Assembly (NCBI RefSeq): GCF_964199755.1
Contig: NC_133907.1
Coordinates: forward strand, 563,001-627,000
Length of the DNA stretch: 64,000 nt
DNA from: Larus michahellis
Lineage: Eukaryota > Chordata > Aves > Charadriiformes > Laridae
Reading direction: 5' to 3'
Under the pieces are notes generated by a model. The model did not search any database and was not told where the DNA came from. It saw only the letters and a program-made list of their open reading frames with translations. The stretch's first letter is position 1; every line of letters begins with the position of its first letter. A program made the translations under genes and the position numbers. Positions 11,344-23,900 of this stretch are shown in pieces.

Positions 11344-14300
11344 CCCTCTACTTACATGCTCATTCAAGTATGCATACTGATACAGATACATTCCGCAGGA
11401 TGTCTGCTTGTCCTGGTTTGAGAGAATTTCATTCAACAGGCTCTTTCTGAATCTGAAGACCTTCTTACACAAAACAGTGAGATTTTCTTAAGCTCTTTTG
11501 TGTATTCAGAAGTCATGATGCTTAGGATGATCAGGTTTTATTAAAATGTTTAAATAGAACAATGTTATGTTTATTTCCAGCTGAATTTCCAGCTTCTCAG
11601 CAGCCATACAGGCTAGAAACTTAGTTTAAAAGGTAAACTAGAACTACTATCACATGAATTCAAGAGGTTAACATTTGAGCAAAACCTCAAGTATGAAAAA
11701 AAAAAAAAGTAATAATGACATCAACACAGTATGTTGAAATCATCATGGTATTAAAGTAGAAAATACATAGTTAGACTTGTCCATACCACAACTTCTAACC
11801 AAGTTTGAATCTAGAAACCATCAGTTTTCTATAACATTACACTTAATGTGCTGAAATGGCTCCACAGAATATAGCCAAATATAACCTGTTGATTGTGTCT
11901 ATGGCCAAAGTAAATTATTTAGAATAAGAGCTGACATTTGTGTTCACGAGGCATCTAGGACATTACAATCCTGACCCACTGCTAGGGGTTCCCAGACATT
12001 ACTACAACATAAGTAAAAGTTAGTTTTAAAATGTTTGTGAAAAGTCAAGAGTGCAGACAATACACAAATTTTTAAATAGAAAGAGAGCTTACATTTATTC
12101 ATGAAGATTGCATATATAGAACTGTTCAGCTTTAACAATGAAATAGAAAACAGCATCAGCAAGGTCAGAGGCAACAGAAAATGAGTTTGAAAACTCGATA
12201 TGGTTTTAGGACCTGATTTTAATTTGCATTAAGAATTTTCTGCTTCACTCCAGCGCCACAGAGCAGATTTCATAAAAGTGCGAATTTTGTTCTTACTGAT
12301 TTCTCTTGCATTCTTCTCATGCTCATCACTTGCAGCACCCTACATTTGAACAAATTGCGCTCAATCAGAAAAATTCCAGTTTGCAGGGCAAATTTTCCCT
12401 GTCAATGAAAATTTATAAAAGTTGTGTTTTTCTCTAGCTTTTTCCTGTGCAGATTACAGTTAGACGTGAACCTAGCCTCCTCACCAAAATGTGATGAGTA
12501 GGAATGGAATAAATGGATCGGGTTTCAAGAGATGTCTAGCTTGGAGTGATATTTGAAGCCTAGGAATGTAAACTGGCAGGCAAGCTGTCATGAGAGAAAC
12601 AAAGATCTCTTAGCATATTAAGTAAAAGTCTCCTTACAACGACTCTTTTTGCCGTCTACCCCTGCCTCAGCTGCAGCTAAAGAAACATGGTGAATTATAA
12701 CAACATCAGCACTTTCATGAGTGTAATTAAACTTCCAAATTAGGTGACAAATTCAGAGTAAAAAGACTTCACTAAATTCTACAGAGCTTTTTGCAAGTAT
12801 GTGACTTGGGCCTGCTTAAGTGAATTCCAAGGCCTTATGGTTTTGTGCTGAATCTGTAAAATTCATGTGTACACATGCCTTTCATGCAGAACCAGATAGA
12901 AATTTAACTTCTCCAGTTGCAATTTACTTTCAGACTGGATCCACTGGAAACTACAAATGATAGTAAAATTTGGAGGAAAAGAAGTGATGCAAAAGGAACC
13001 AATTTACATAACACAGAAACTGAAGGCAACATTTGCACAAACTCCTCTGAAGCCCAAATCCGAAGCATCACAGAGCAACAGTCAGCATGTGCTGAGAAAC
13101 ACAATATATTAACGACACTATGACAAAGCTTATATATTTTATCTTAGGAACAGGACTCCTTCTGTTTAAGTTTATACTTGATTTTTAAAGAGTAAGAGCA
13201 CACATCACAGATGTTGGGATTTTTGCTGCTCTGATTTGACTTGGAAAGGCACGATACAAACTGATAGATGTACACCCCAAGACCGAGTGTCCCACAGAGA
13301 CATTTTCATCTTTCAAGACCTATCGCACTTCATGGTATTGCATTGTGTAGCATAACAATGTGATGCATCTGAATAACAAATCACTGGCTTCCTGCTGAAC
13401 ATGTAAAGAAATAAACATACATTCCCTTCCTTTTTCTTTGGTACATACTCTTTTGAGTGAAAATTATATGACAGTGTCTGAAGTCAAAGGACTGACAAAC
13501 AAGGCTTCTTTGCCAGCATCCAAATTACCATGGATGCAAATGTTCCATTTGTCTCTGTTCAAATAAGGCGGGCTGTTTTTATTTTTTAATGCCAGCATAG
13601 ACTTATTTCCCTGCAGCTCTCTCACATGGCTCATCAGACGCATGCTCTACTAAGAAAACCGTCTTCTGATGTTTAATATTGATGTCTCTGCAGACTGCTT
13701 TCATTGCACCAATTAGAAAAGGAACAACAAAGCAACTCTCAAATTACAGTATAAGGAGTCTTAAAGTACACATAGTCTTTTGAAATGAGCAAGTGTAAAT
13801 GTAAACTGAGTCCTCAGAATATCAGAAAATAGCAGACCATAAGGCACATATGTACCATAGAATCAGACACAAATTCAGGAATTACCAACACTGACCCATG
13901 CCAGTGCTCCCGGGGAAAGCAGCGCTGCAAGGATGTACCAGCAGACAACGTAGTCTCAGGACTACGATTCCCAGTATTTCTAGATGCAGAATTGCACAAA
14001 AACGAGCTCAAACATCTCTCAAAACAGAATGTTATCTTGCCTTAGATCTGTTACTCTTAAATATTTAACCTGTGATTTATATTTTACTCTTGGTTATCAT
14101 CTTCTTGACAGTAGCGGACAATTCACTGCTTTTCTATAAAACACAACTGACAAACAACCAGTTGAATAAACTTACTTTCAACTTTCATAGTTAGAGGAGA
14201 TGGCAAAGTCTTCATGTCCAGCTAATGTTCCAAAATAAAAATATTAACATAATTTCAATATATCATATTTTCTTCAGTCCAGAATACCCTTGTAAGCAAT

Positions 14301-15987
14301 CACTTACTCCCTATGTGATTACACTGAGCAACTCTGCTTGGATGTCAGGCCAAACCTCTGAACTCCACTCTCCTTCCAAGTCTGTCTTCAATAGGTCATC
14401 TGCCTAAAATTTATTATATGGCTTCATCCCAGCCTCTTATGAAAGCTCAGTCTCTTAACTGAGCTGTTTGTCTTTTTTCCCCCAATCACATTTTTTTGTT
14501 TTAAATGGGGGCCAGAGAATCACCTGATTCATGCCCACAAAAAAATCACCCGGGACGCTTCTTGCTGTCATTATAAGGTGTAATTATTGTCATTATAGGG
14601 ATAAACAACCTATGTGTAAGGTCTAGATGTAACTGGATTACAGTTCCTGACTACTTCACAAGGAAATCCAACAAAGACACTACATTTTCAAAAAGCTGTG
14701 TACATTCAAACTGACACTGTTTTCTCTGGCCCAGTTTCTAAAGGCCACAACCAGCCTTTAGAAGCACTAGTCATTATACCAGTGATTTATTTCTCCCAGT
14801 GGGAACAGGATTAAAGGCATTCAAACAAAATTATAAAAACAATCAACACAGAAAGTCTTTAAATTCTTATTTTTTACACCAGCCACTGCTTTAAAGAATC
14901 ACCAGTCTTTGTCATCTGACACCACACAGTACACTGGGATTCTGTTACTATTACTGTGATAAAGTATTATCTTCCAAAGAAAACGACAAAGGCTGCAAAG
15001 AATATTTTTGGGAAAGACCCTAATAAGGAGGAGCATGTAATAGTCAAGAATGTGCCACGTACACTATCATCTATGATATTTTTCCAGTTGTACTACCTTC
15101 ATTAAAAATTCTTCTACCCAGTCAAGTGATTAAAGTGATGAAAGGTCATTTAGCGCTTTCTATTCCTTAAAGGCATTCAGTCACACTTTGTGCTGCAGAG
15201 TAGTTGTCTTCTCTTTAAGAGTGTTTAGCACTACAGAGATGGCAACCAACATTGTCACGATGAAAGAGTTGTTCATTTCTCTCACATCAGTTACACTTTA
15301 TTACTAAAAGCTTCTATCAGCTGACTCTCTTCTTTTGCTTGTTGATTACAGTGAAAGACAAATCTTGTTCAAATTATTGATGAAAGACTTCTTCACAGAT
15401 TGGGTCAGTGTGGCCCTCATATTCTTCCACTAGTTTCTCACATAAGCTGCCAAAGGGCATTTCCAGTCATAGTGACTGTGCTTTAACATACTTTTACAAA
15501 TATCGATACAAACTAAGTTTATCTTGCTTTGGTGTAAATTCTCAAAGCTATCACAAACAATAGTTTTTTACTATAATTACCACACTATTTAAAAGAAAAC
15601 CTCATTTCCTATGACAGAAAAATATCCAACATTCTGTGGATTAGCGTTTTCCTGATGACCTTGTCCACTCTGCCAAAACCGGCAACAAAAAAATCTTTGA
15701 ACTGGAGTAAGCTGCTGTGGCTCACTATAACCTGGCTGCTAGAACAAGAAACTACAAACACTCGAGTTTGTGTGTTTGTGTGTACAAACACTCGAGGGAG
15801 TGTGAGGATTAGGAAACTGAGTGCCTGGTTTATTTGTTACTGATTATCAATACTATACAGTAACACCTAAATGTCCCCTCTGAAACCCGATTCCTCGTGT
15901 CTTAGATTTTATAAAACACAGACTGAGACAGAGATCCTGTCCTGAATACCTAAGAAGGTACCAGATAAATGACATGGAAGTAAGGAA
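11344..15987. other. Long intergenic stretch without recognisable gene
   Basis: AT-rich DNA with no open frame that looks coding. A 15-base match to an LTR start (tgtcctggtttgaga, 11409-11423) is not followed by an LTR body. A 14-bp direct repeat lies at 15753-15796 and is listed separately. I see no RNA gene. Confidence 0.55.
15753..15796. repeat. Direct repeat, two copies of TACAAACACTCGAG
   Basis: The 14-bp unit occurs at 15753-15766 and 15783-15796, so the period is 30 bp. A TG-rich spacer (tttgtgtgtttgtgtg) separates them. Each copy contains the palindrome CTCGAG. Confidence 0.8.
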
Positions 15988-16109
15988 GTATTGTTATACC
16001 CTCTCTCCGCAAGAGAGAAACAAAAACTTCAACAATTTATCCAGACTAATACAGCAATTCACTGTCTAAGCTCCAAAGAGCTCTCAGGTTCCCTGTGCTA
16101 GACCCATGG
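15988..16109 (-). repeat. MIR/CORE-SINE-like remnant
   Basis: In the plus-strand reading the order matches an antisense MIR-type SINE: 'tattgttatacc', then a degraded 'gagaaac' block. Next come a 'gacttgcccaaggtcacacagc'-like block reduced to 'atccagactaatacagca' and finally the tRNA-derived head 'ttccctgtgctagaccca'. The divergence is high, so this is an old insertion. Identity as MIR rather than another tRNA-derived SINE is uncertain. Confidence 0.45.
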
Positions 16110-17889
16110 GATCTAGACCCATGATCTAGGTGCAAAACAACTCTTCCACTCAAAACACAAATGTGAAGAGATGCCAAGCAAGAGAAACCTTCAACAACAA
16201 AAAAAAAAAACTCCAAACCCCTAACTTGTGCACTTTCTAAATTTCCCTATCATAGTGGGGACTAGAGATAGCAAAGGAACTTTTGGAAGAGTTGTTATAA
16301 CTTGTATTTATATATTTTTTTCACTAGTTTACAAGCACTTCATTTTCAAAGCTAATTTTCTGTCTGTGCCACATACACTGCAGGGGTTATTATTCGGTGA
16401 GCTTACCTTACATATGGATTCCTAATGATTTGCTTTAGGTGAGAAAATACAGTATCACACTTTGCTAGTGGCATCCATAACAGATTGGGACTGCAGGTAA
16501 TACAGGACCAAAGCAAGACTTACTAAGGACATTCACTGTGAATTGCTAAGGAACTACCTTAAAGGCCAGGTTAGTAAGGCTGAAATATCAACGCAGGTTC
16601 CCAATAGAGAAAGGCAAAAAGTGTTTATGCAAGCAGAACCATCTGGAGGGGGGTGCACATAGAGGGATGGGCAAATAGGTATTCAGTTGACTCTAAAACT
16701 AGAGCATATGCTTAACTAACAAAGGAGAAGTTTAGCAACAAGTCTAGGTTTCTAGAAAGCAGTGTTCATTTGGCCTGTATGTGAAGGCCTGAATAATACT
16801 ATCCACTTATGTCACTGTGTTTGCAAAGGATATGCCTGGTCACTGGAAAATAAAAAGGACAAGACTGAGAAGTTAAGGCCCTATTCAGCATGACTTCCCT
16901 GCCTAGCATGCTCTAACTTCCCACTGTAGACAACCGCTTCAAACAGAACATTAACCCTCCAAAGAATGTAGTCATTGTTTCCAGATAAACTTAGACGGCA
17001 AATAGAGAATGCTCTCTTCTCTCCAGACATGTTATTTTCTTTCCAGGTTACAGAGAAGAACTGCTGTCTGAGAGATTAAATTAAGCCTAATTCTATCATA
17101 AATTTGAGAATCAGGATAGGAAGAGAATTCATCTAGAACTCCATTTTACTTTTCTGTTCTGATCTTTCCTGTTTTAAGAATTTTTATTACTTTCTATATT
17201 TTAATTCTTGAATCATGGATTATTTAAAGCTGATGTAAGCTATTCTAAAAAAATCCTGTAAGTGTGGGCTATGTATTTGCCAAGTCATCATTCTAAATGG
17301 TTTGTTAAATAACTGGATGTTTATAAGATTGTGGAAGCTGGTCGTTATGTTTGCGCACTGACTAACCTTTTCTTTTTCTGCACAAATTGTTCTATTCCTT
17401 GGAAAAAAATTAATAAATGGATTACTAAAAAAAAAAATTCTACATCCATGCTTGAGTACAAACAGTTTCTCAACAACAACCACCACTAACATACACACAC
17501 ATACAGCGATACGGAATCACGATCTCAGAAATTTCTTAAAACTGGCAATGGAGCCCCTCCTCATACAGGGGCGAAGACATGCAAAGAGGTTCTGGTGATC
17601 AGAACTACCAATGATCATGATTGCCAGTATAAAAATATCCACATGATTTTTTTTTTTAATGGTGCATTCAGTATTAGCTTTCATTTATTTTCTAGGAATT
17701 AATGGCATTGAGCACAACAGCTTGCAGGCATTCAAATGTCAAGCTTATAAGTTCCAAACAAGGCAATTTAGAGTTAGGAGGCAGCCACCTGTATTCTACA
17801 GTTTTTAAACTCCAACTTTCTTAGACTGGACATTAAATGCGTACGTTCTGCACTTTGCTTGCATGATGCAGTTAATATTTTTAAATGAG
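16110..17889. other. Intergenic stretch without recognisable gene
   Basis: AT-rich, with short poly-A tracts (about 16200-16210 and 17428-17437) and no supported gene or transposon. The short direct repeat CTAGACCCATG (16098-16108, 16113-16123) overlaps its left end. Confidence 0.55.
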
Positions 17890-17935
17890 AATATCCCTCA
17901 ATAATGGAGGGATATTTCTCCAATAATGGAGAAAT
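17890..17935. repeat. Two tandem hairpins with the same AATAAT loop
   Basis: The first hairpin pairs AATATCCCTC (17890-17899) perfectly with GAGGGATATT (17907-17916) around loop AATAATG. The second pairs ATTTCTCC (17914-17921) perfectly with GGAGAAAT (17928-17935) around loop AATAAT. They overlap by three bases, and both loops sit in the sequence context CAATAATGGAG, so the pair is a direct repeat as well as two inverted repeats. Confidence 0.85.
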
Positions 17936-20357
17936 TCTTTTCTCTGAAGGATGGAATTAATTTCAGTTACACAGTAGAGAGCTACAGTTGATCTACTATA
18001 GAAGATACAGAAGATACTTATGGATTTATCAACAGAAAGCCTGACTTCCATGGATGATGCATTCTGCAGCATTTATTTGGAAGTTGTTCACCAAAAATTT
18101 CTCACATTTGTATCTGTTCTTTCATTCTGTCTTACAAATTCAGTGTTTTTGGTACACCTAGCCTTTCAAATGGAGTCTTGATAATAAGAAAAAAAGACTG
18201 CTCAGCAAGTCACTTATATTCACATGCTTTTTAGATCCTTAATATCATACTGAAGACAATACTAGAGTAGACCAAAATACCTAGTGCCTGTGAAGCTAGG
18301 CCTGTTCAGTAACCAGCACTGCAACTGTTACCGTAACAGTTACAGCTAGCGTAAACTGTAGTACCACTAGAGTGGTTACAGCCAGCTTGGTAGGGAATGG
18401 ACTTTGAATGAGCATCTCCTGTTAAGGACAAGGCACATTTTTCCTCTTTCTGCTGTCAATGTAAATTAATAAAGTATGCTACCTATCATTGTCCAGAAAA
18501 AAAAGTAATGGAAGAATGAATTAAAAGCTAATAAAAATTCCTCAACTTGCAACACATTTGCCATTTGGAATTTGTTAGAGAGGTAAAACGTACATGTCAT
18601 TCAAAAGATTCCTAAAATGTTCACCCATAATTAACAGTGCTCTGACAAGCACACGATGAATAAACAGTTTGCATCATACAAACCAAAAAGTACCGTGTCC
18701 ATTCGTAATAGGTTTCAATGTGTTGAGAGAAGGTTTTGGTTTGAAATGGATCATCTTAGTGGATGCCTTCTCACATACGGTAAAGCACATATAAGCACTT
18801 TGGAATCATCCAGTTTATTAACTGGCTTGAATCCTGGAGAGTATGTGATTTCCCTTGCGGCATTTCAAGGCAATCTCCCTTAGTACAGATTTTACCTTAA
18901 AAAAAAAAAACAAAAAAAAACAACAAACAAAACCCCAGAATTTTTAAAAGAAAAATACTTACCAGAAAAATTGAAAGGAAAACATAGAAAGGAAGGAAAG
19001 AACTCATTCAGTTTCGGGTATTTTCATGTTTTAAGGTATTTCCATCCTTTTCTATTTGTTGGCTGACTTGAGCTGCAACATTAAAAACTTTGGCAGAAGA
19101 CAGTAGTGCAAAAGAAATGTCACCTTTCTCATTACTGCGAGTACCCTGTGGGCTGCACCTCACAAGCATGAAGAATCCCATCCAGATGATATACTGTCAC
19201 CATAGTCAGTGACAAGAAAGCCACATCACTCTTACAAATGATATTTGGCTGGAATAGTAGCAAAGAAGAAGAATGCTGAGCATATTTTTGTTTTGCTAAA
19301 TTAAAGGACTTTCTATCATTTCAGCTAGAACCCATATGTCACTCATACCAAGGGATATCAGTAACATGTTTTCTTCTGAAGAAAGAACACAATGAACCGA
19401 TTAATCAAACTTTAAAACTGTGAAGAAAATTATTACAGCCATTTGTTAAAATACAAAAGGGCATTAGGAAAACAAACAGCTCTAGTGTTACTTGCTATGG
19501 TTAATGCAATGATATTTCCAGTGTATGAGGTTTACAAAAAAATTGGCACCTTCTTTTCGGGATTCAGGTGCTTCTGAAGAAAGAAGCTTCTTAGTGCTCT
19601 TCTCTGATTCACTAAAAATGAGGAGGATCATTCTGTTTCTGATTATATCTACATGAATCAGGATAAGACTACTGAAATAAGTGTGCTTGATTCTGCAGTA
19701 GCTCAAGTCTTTTTTTTATAACTGTGCAAAGGCATTTTGAAACCCTCCTATTTATGTACTTAATTTACGACAGATAGCAAAAGAAGTGTTAAGACATTTA
19801 ACTTCAACGAGAAGTTATGAATTTTTTTGAAGCTGGCTGTTTAAGCTGTTGTTATCAAATAAAACAGGTACCTCCAAAGGGTGGTGAATCCTATGATGGT
19901 TGATAGCCTAGAACAAGTGGAATGTGGGGCATCTGCATCAACTTCAAATAGATTTTCTGAAGTGAAAACATATGTAACTGTACATTTTTGGTATTGTTCT
20001 TTCAGCCATAATCATCTAATAACATTGGCAAGACAAAGTTCATAGACAGAGGTACTATCTCTCATTAGACCAATTAGTAAATCCTACTGTGCTGTCTGTG
20101 TATCTATGTTTTATTCCACATGTAAGTGAAACATGCGACTACACAGTCATTTCTGATGTGCAGCTGTATGACTAGACCTTTCCCTCCAGCAAAACAGCTC
20201 TGGAGCATTTGCAATAGTTTTGCTGCCCTTTTCATTGTCATTTTAAATTTTTTTAGTATGTCAGACAGAGAAATCTGCCCTAATTTCATTAACAATGACA
20301 GTTGTTCATCTTTATGTCTTCTTCTTTCTCAGCAGTACTAAGGTAAAGCCGACGTGA
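17936..20357. other. Intergenic stretch without recognisable gene
   Basis: AT-rich DNA. It holds a 19-bp palindrome at 18323-18341 and an A-rich simple stretch at 18899-18935. Open frames are short and unsupported. Confidence 0.55.
18323..18341. repeat. Perfect 9-bp inverted repeat around one base
   Basis: AACTGTTAC and GTAACAGTT flank a single C. AACTG/CAGTT half-sites resemble Myb-type recognition elements, but nothing else supports a regulatory role. Confidence 0.75.
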
Positions 20358-20953
20358 TGTCCTGGTTTGAGCAACACAGGACTAATTTTTAGTGCTTGGG
20401 AAGACTGCACTTTAGAAGACTCCAGTGTCTGAATTTGTGAAAATATTTACTTTATAGCCAGCTACGCTACATGGGTTTCAAGGCTTCAGTGTTTTCAAGT
20501 TTAGCCAGGTACAGGGAGGAGGTGGAGCAAGACCCAGGCACTCGACCCAAGCTCGCCAACAGGATCATTTCATATCACGAACATCACATTCAATATAAAT
20601 TAGAAAGTTTGCTGCAAAGTTCTCTCTCCCTCAATGGCTGTGATCCTGAGAACTCCTTGCCCCGGTGAGCCCTTCCCTGCCCTCGGACGCCGCAGCGCTC
20701 GCAGTGCCCAGAGTGTCACGCTGCTGGGAGTGCACAGGTTCCTGCTGACAGAATGGGCTGAGTATGATCCTTGTATATTTCATATTGGCATCTGGATCAA
20801 TACTGGCTCTTTAGTGTTATTAATGTTAATTACCTAGCCTCATCCCATTAAATATGTTTATATTTCAGCCCTCAGGTTTCCTCGTTTTCACCCCGATTCC
20901 TCTTCCTGGGTGGGGAGGGGTCATTAGTTGATAGAATAATTGTCTAAACGACA
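20358..20953 (+). mobile_element. LTR-like element, probable endogenous retroviral solo LTR
   Basis: The element starts TGTCCTGGTTTGAG and ends CTAAACGACA. These termini are near-inverted copies of each other (TGTC...GTTT.AG), as in LTRs. The body has a GC-rich stretch near 20655-20735, an ATTAAA polyadenylation-like motif at about 20849 and a following GT/pyrimidine-rich region, consistent with U3-R-U5. I could not find a matching target-site duplication (left flank gacgtga, right flank ataaatt), so the exact ends are inferred. It shares only the first few bases with the LTR at 9483-10154 and belongs to a different family. Confidence 0.6.
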
Positions 20954-23900
20954 ATAAATTATTATGGTTTCAGAAACTCACAACAAGGGAGCCAAAAAGT
21001 ACGGTGCTGTTAAAGCAAGTACTGGACAGTTCACAGCCCACTGCCAATTAATTTAATTTTATCACATTTTTGTTTAGAAACAGAATGAAGAGTCCTTCCA
21101 TATCCTAGCAAGCAGCTTAGCTGTAGTGTTAGTCCAACCAGCTGGATAACTTACGTAAGTACTGATCAGGCCCTTGGAAAATACTTCCCTTAGAATAGGG
21201 ACTTTCTTATAGAAATATCCACAGAAGCAGATAGAAGCAGAAGTATAATTAGCCTGTAATTTAATCTACTGCTATGCACTACTGAGGCATTTAATCGATA
21301 GCCTTCAGCATCTTTACACAGGTAGTCATTTCATTGATTTCAGTAGAAAGTCCAGGTGAGCGCTAAGGATTCCACTCAAAAATAAAGTAATTCGAGTTAT
21401 AGGGCCCTCATTCCAAACAGTTAAAACAGTTAAGCAGCTGCATGCCTGCTTGAATGAACAGTACAAGTGACTAAAGGAGATTGTGAGATTGCGAGATTGC
21501 TAAATCTGAAGTTATACTTCAGCAGAAACTTTCCAAGAACTAACAAAACCAGTAAAATTATCAAATTGGAAATTAAACAGTCATTTAAATTACAAAGGAC
21601 AAAACACTAGAGGTTATTGGTCTCCTTATTTAAATGGTCTTTATTTAGAGTGATTAATTAACAGAAGCCTGAGATAACAGATAATGCTTCTTTGGCAGAA
21701 TTTCTGTTTCCACACCATACACACAGGAAATTCAAAGTGAAATGCTTAAAAGCCTAATGCAGTGAAGACAGAAAATATTAAACTTTTCAAATCCTCATTT
21801 CTCTGGCCTTTTCCTCACCCCAGTCTCCTACCACTTTTTTTTCCTTAAAAGACATTATGTGTTAGGAGAGCAAAGCAGCCTGGGGAGGTGATATTTTACC
21901 ATCGTCTGTGCCATTAATGCAGTTAAAAAATCCTCAGACTGGAAAAATCAGACAGATGCATCTTCCAGGTTCACATGTGCCAACTCCATCTGTTAAATCA
22001 TTAAAACACAGGCTTGGCAGATTCTGGAGAAAAACACATTTGTTTTCACTATAAAGACGAAGAGTAAACTTTCTTTCTGTTCTTATCATTCCCCCCCTCC
22101 CCCATAATTACTGTAATGTGAAAGCCTGCGTTGAGCGGGTACTATTTAGCATGCTACTGAAAGACGTTTTCACTGAATTGGGATACATATGTGTTAAATT
22201 ATGTATCATAACGTGGGTTAGTCAAAGATCTATTAAGCCAAATTTTATAGCTACATTAAGATGCCTCATCATTTGCCTTTTTATTGCATGTATCTTATTA
22301 CAGCACCTAGTTAAACACTCATTTTCTTTACAGGAAAGAACTTGTTCAGGTTATGTTTAAAGGTACAGTTTACATAAGAAATAGCAAATCTGACCAAAGA
22401 AAGCTGCCCAACCTTGAATAAAGTAATTGATAGCAATAAACCTTTTTCCAAATTTGTAAAGAAAACCAAGTAATTTTTACTTTCAGGATAAAGAAAAGCA
22501 GCAAAATCCTAACCTAAATTCAATACCAACATCCTATGTTTTACCAATATCAATACTAAGTTGATGTATGCATTATTTCTTTTCTACTACAGTCACGGTG
22601 CAACTATTCTTCACTATGGCAACACTACCTATAGAGCATATGTCTAAATATTGAGCCTTTTGACTGCAACGAAGTATGTCTAGGTTCATTGTATTTTGTA
22701 AGTATGACAGTGTAAATATTTTAAATCCCATGACCTCCCACAGCTACTATAAAAAAAAAAACCAAAACATATTGCTGCTGAATGCATTTCTTTCTCTTTG
22801 CCTTCTACAGAGGAATGGAATTTCATTCTCTAGGCAGGGTTTTGTATTCTATTGAAGAACTGAATTTCATTCTCCAGGCAGCAGCGTATCCCAAGAGCCT
22901 TCCAGACATTAATATTGAGAATACTTTTTGAAAAGAGAAGAATCTTTCACAGCACATCGTTCACAGACCAGTCTACAGTTTTATCAGCGGTAAGGTAAAG
23001 AGCTAATAATAATTGCTAAAAATCACCCTCTACTTTGCACACTCTGGAAACACAACAGCATTTTTTGAGATGTACACAGCCATCTCATATAGCTAGAAAG
23101 GGCCTTTTCGTTTCCTTGAATAATGATAAATAAAATCATCATGCTTTTGGCGAAAATTTACTGCCTTCTTAGCATAAGACTTTAGTCTTCTCTCCGGGAA
23201 AACCTCACAGCACAGGGACAACTGACCCTTGTCCAAGGGAATTTAAATACAGTTTTGCTTCCAATGCTTTCTTTTGGGAGTATAAACAGAGCCTGCTATA
23301 TCTGATAGCTTTTCCCCATAATATTACTAATGAATTATCTATTTTCTTTCCCATCCTTTGAACTGATCAAACTATGTCCTGCTCCCAGGCCAAAAGAAGA
23401 ATGCAGTAGGTTTATTAGTGAATAGACAAAGAAACACTTTATTTCATAAGTGTATCTATTGCAAAATTTAAATTTATGTACTGTAATAAAAACCCCATCG
23501 GCCCAATAGAAGTGATTAAGATGTACTGAAACAAACCAGGTACTAGCTTTTTACCAGCTTTCATCATATTAACAGTCATTTTCCCTTTAGCATTCTTAAC
23601 AGCAAAGTGGAGAAATGAACAACTATTTTACATCAAGATATCTGCTTTTGCAAAATAAATACATCTTCATAAAGGATATTCCATTGCACGATCCTGAAGT
23701 TTCAGCAAGTCATCGCGCCCTGCCATTTTGTGCATCAAGGCTCATAAAATAGACTTCATCCTTGAAACTGAAATCTCACTTTACATGTTATTTTTGCAAC
23801 TTTTATTATTGCAACTTTTATTACCGTCAACAGTCCCCACAAAATGGCTGTGGAAGCTGCAGTTCTTTCCCAAGAAGGGGCTGGATCATTCTTTGACCAG

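Noticed and set aside
11409-11423. LTR-like start tgtcctggtttgaga
   Set aside because: Identical to the start of the element at 20358 for 14 bases, but the following sequence does not continue as an LTR and no 3' terminus is found nearby.
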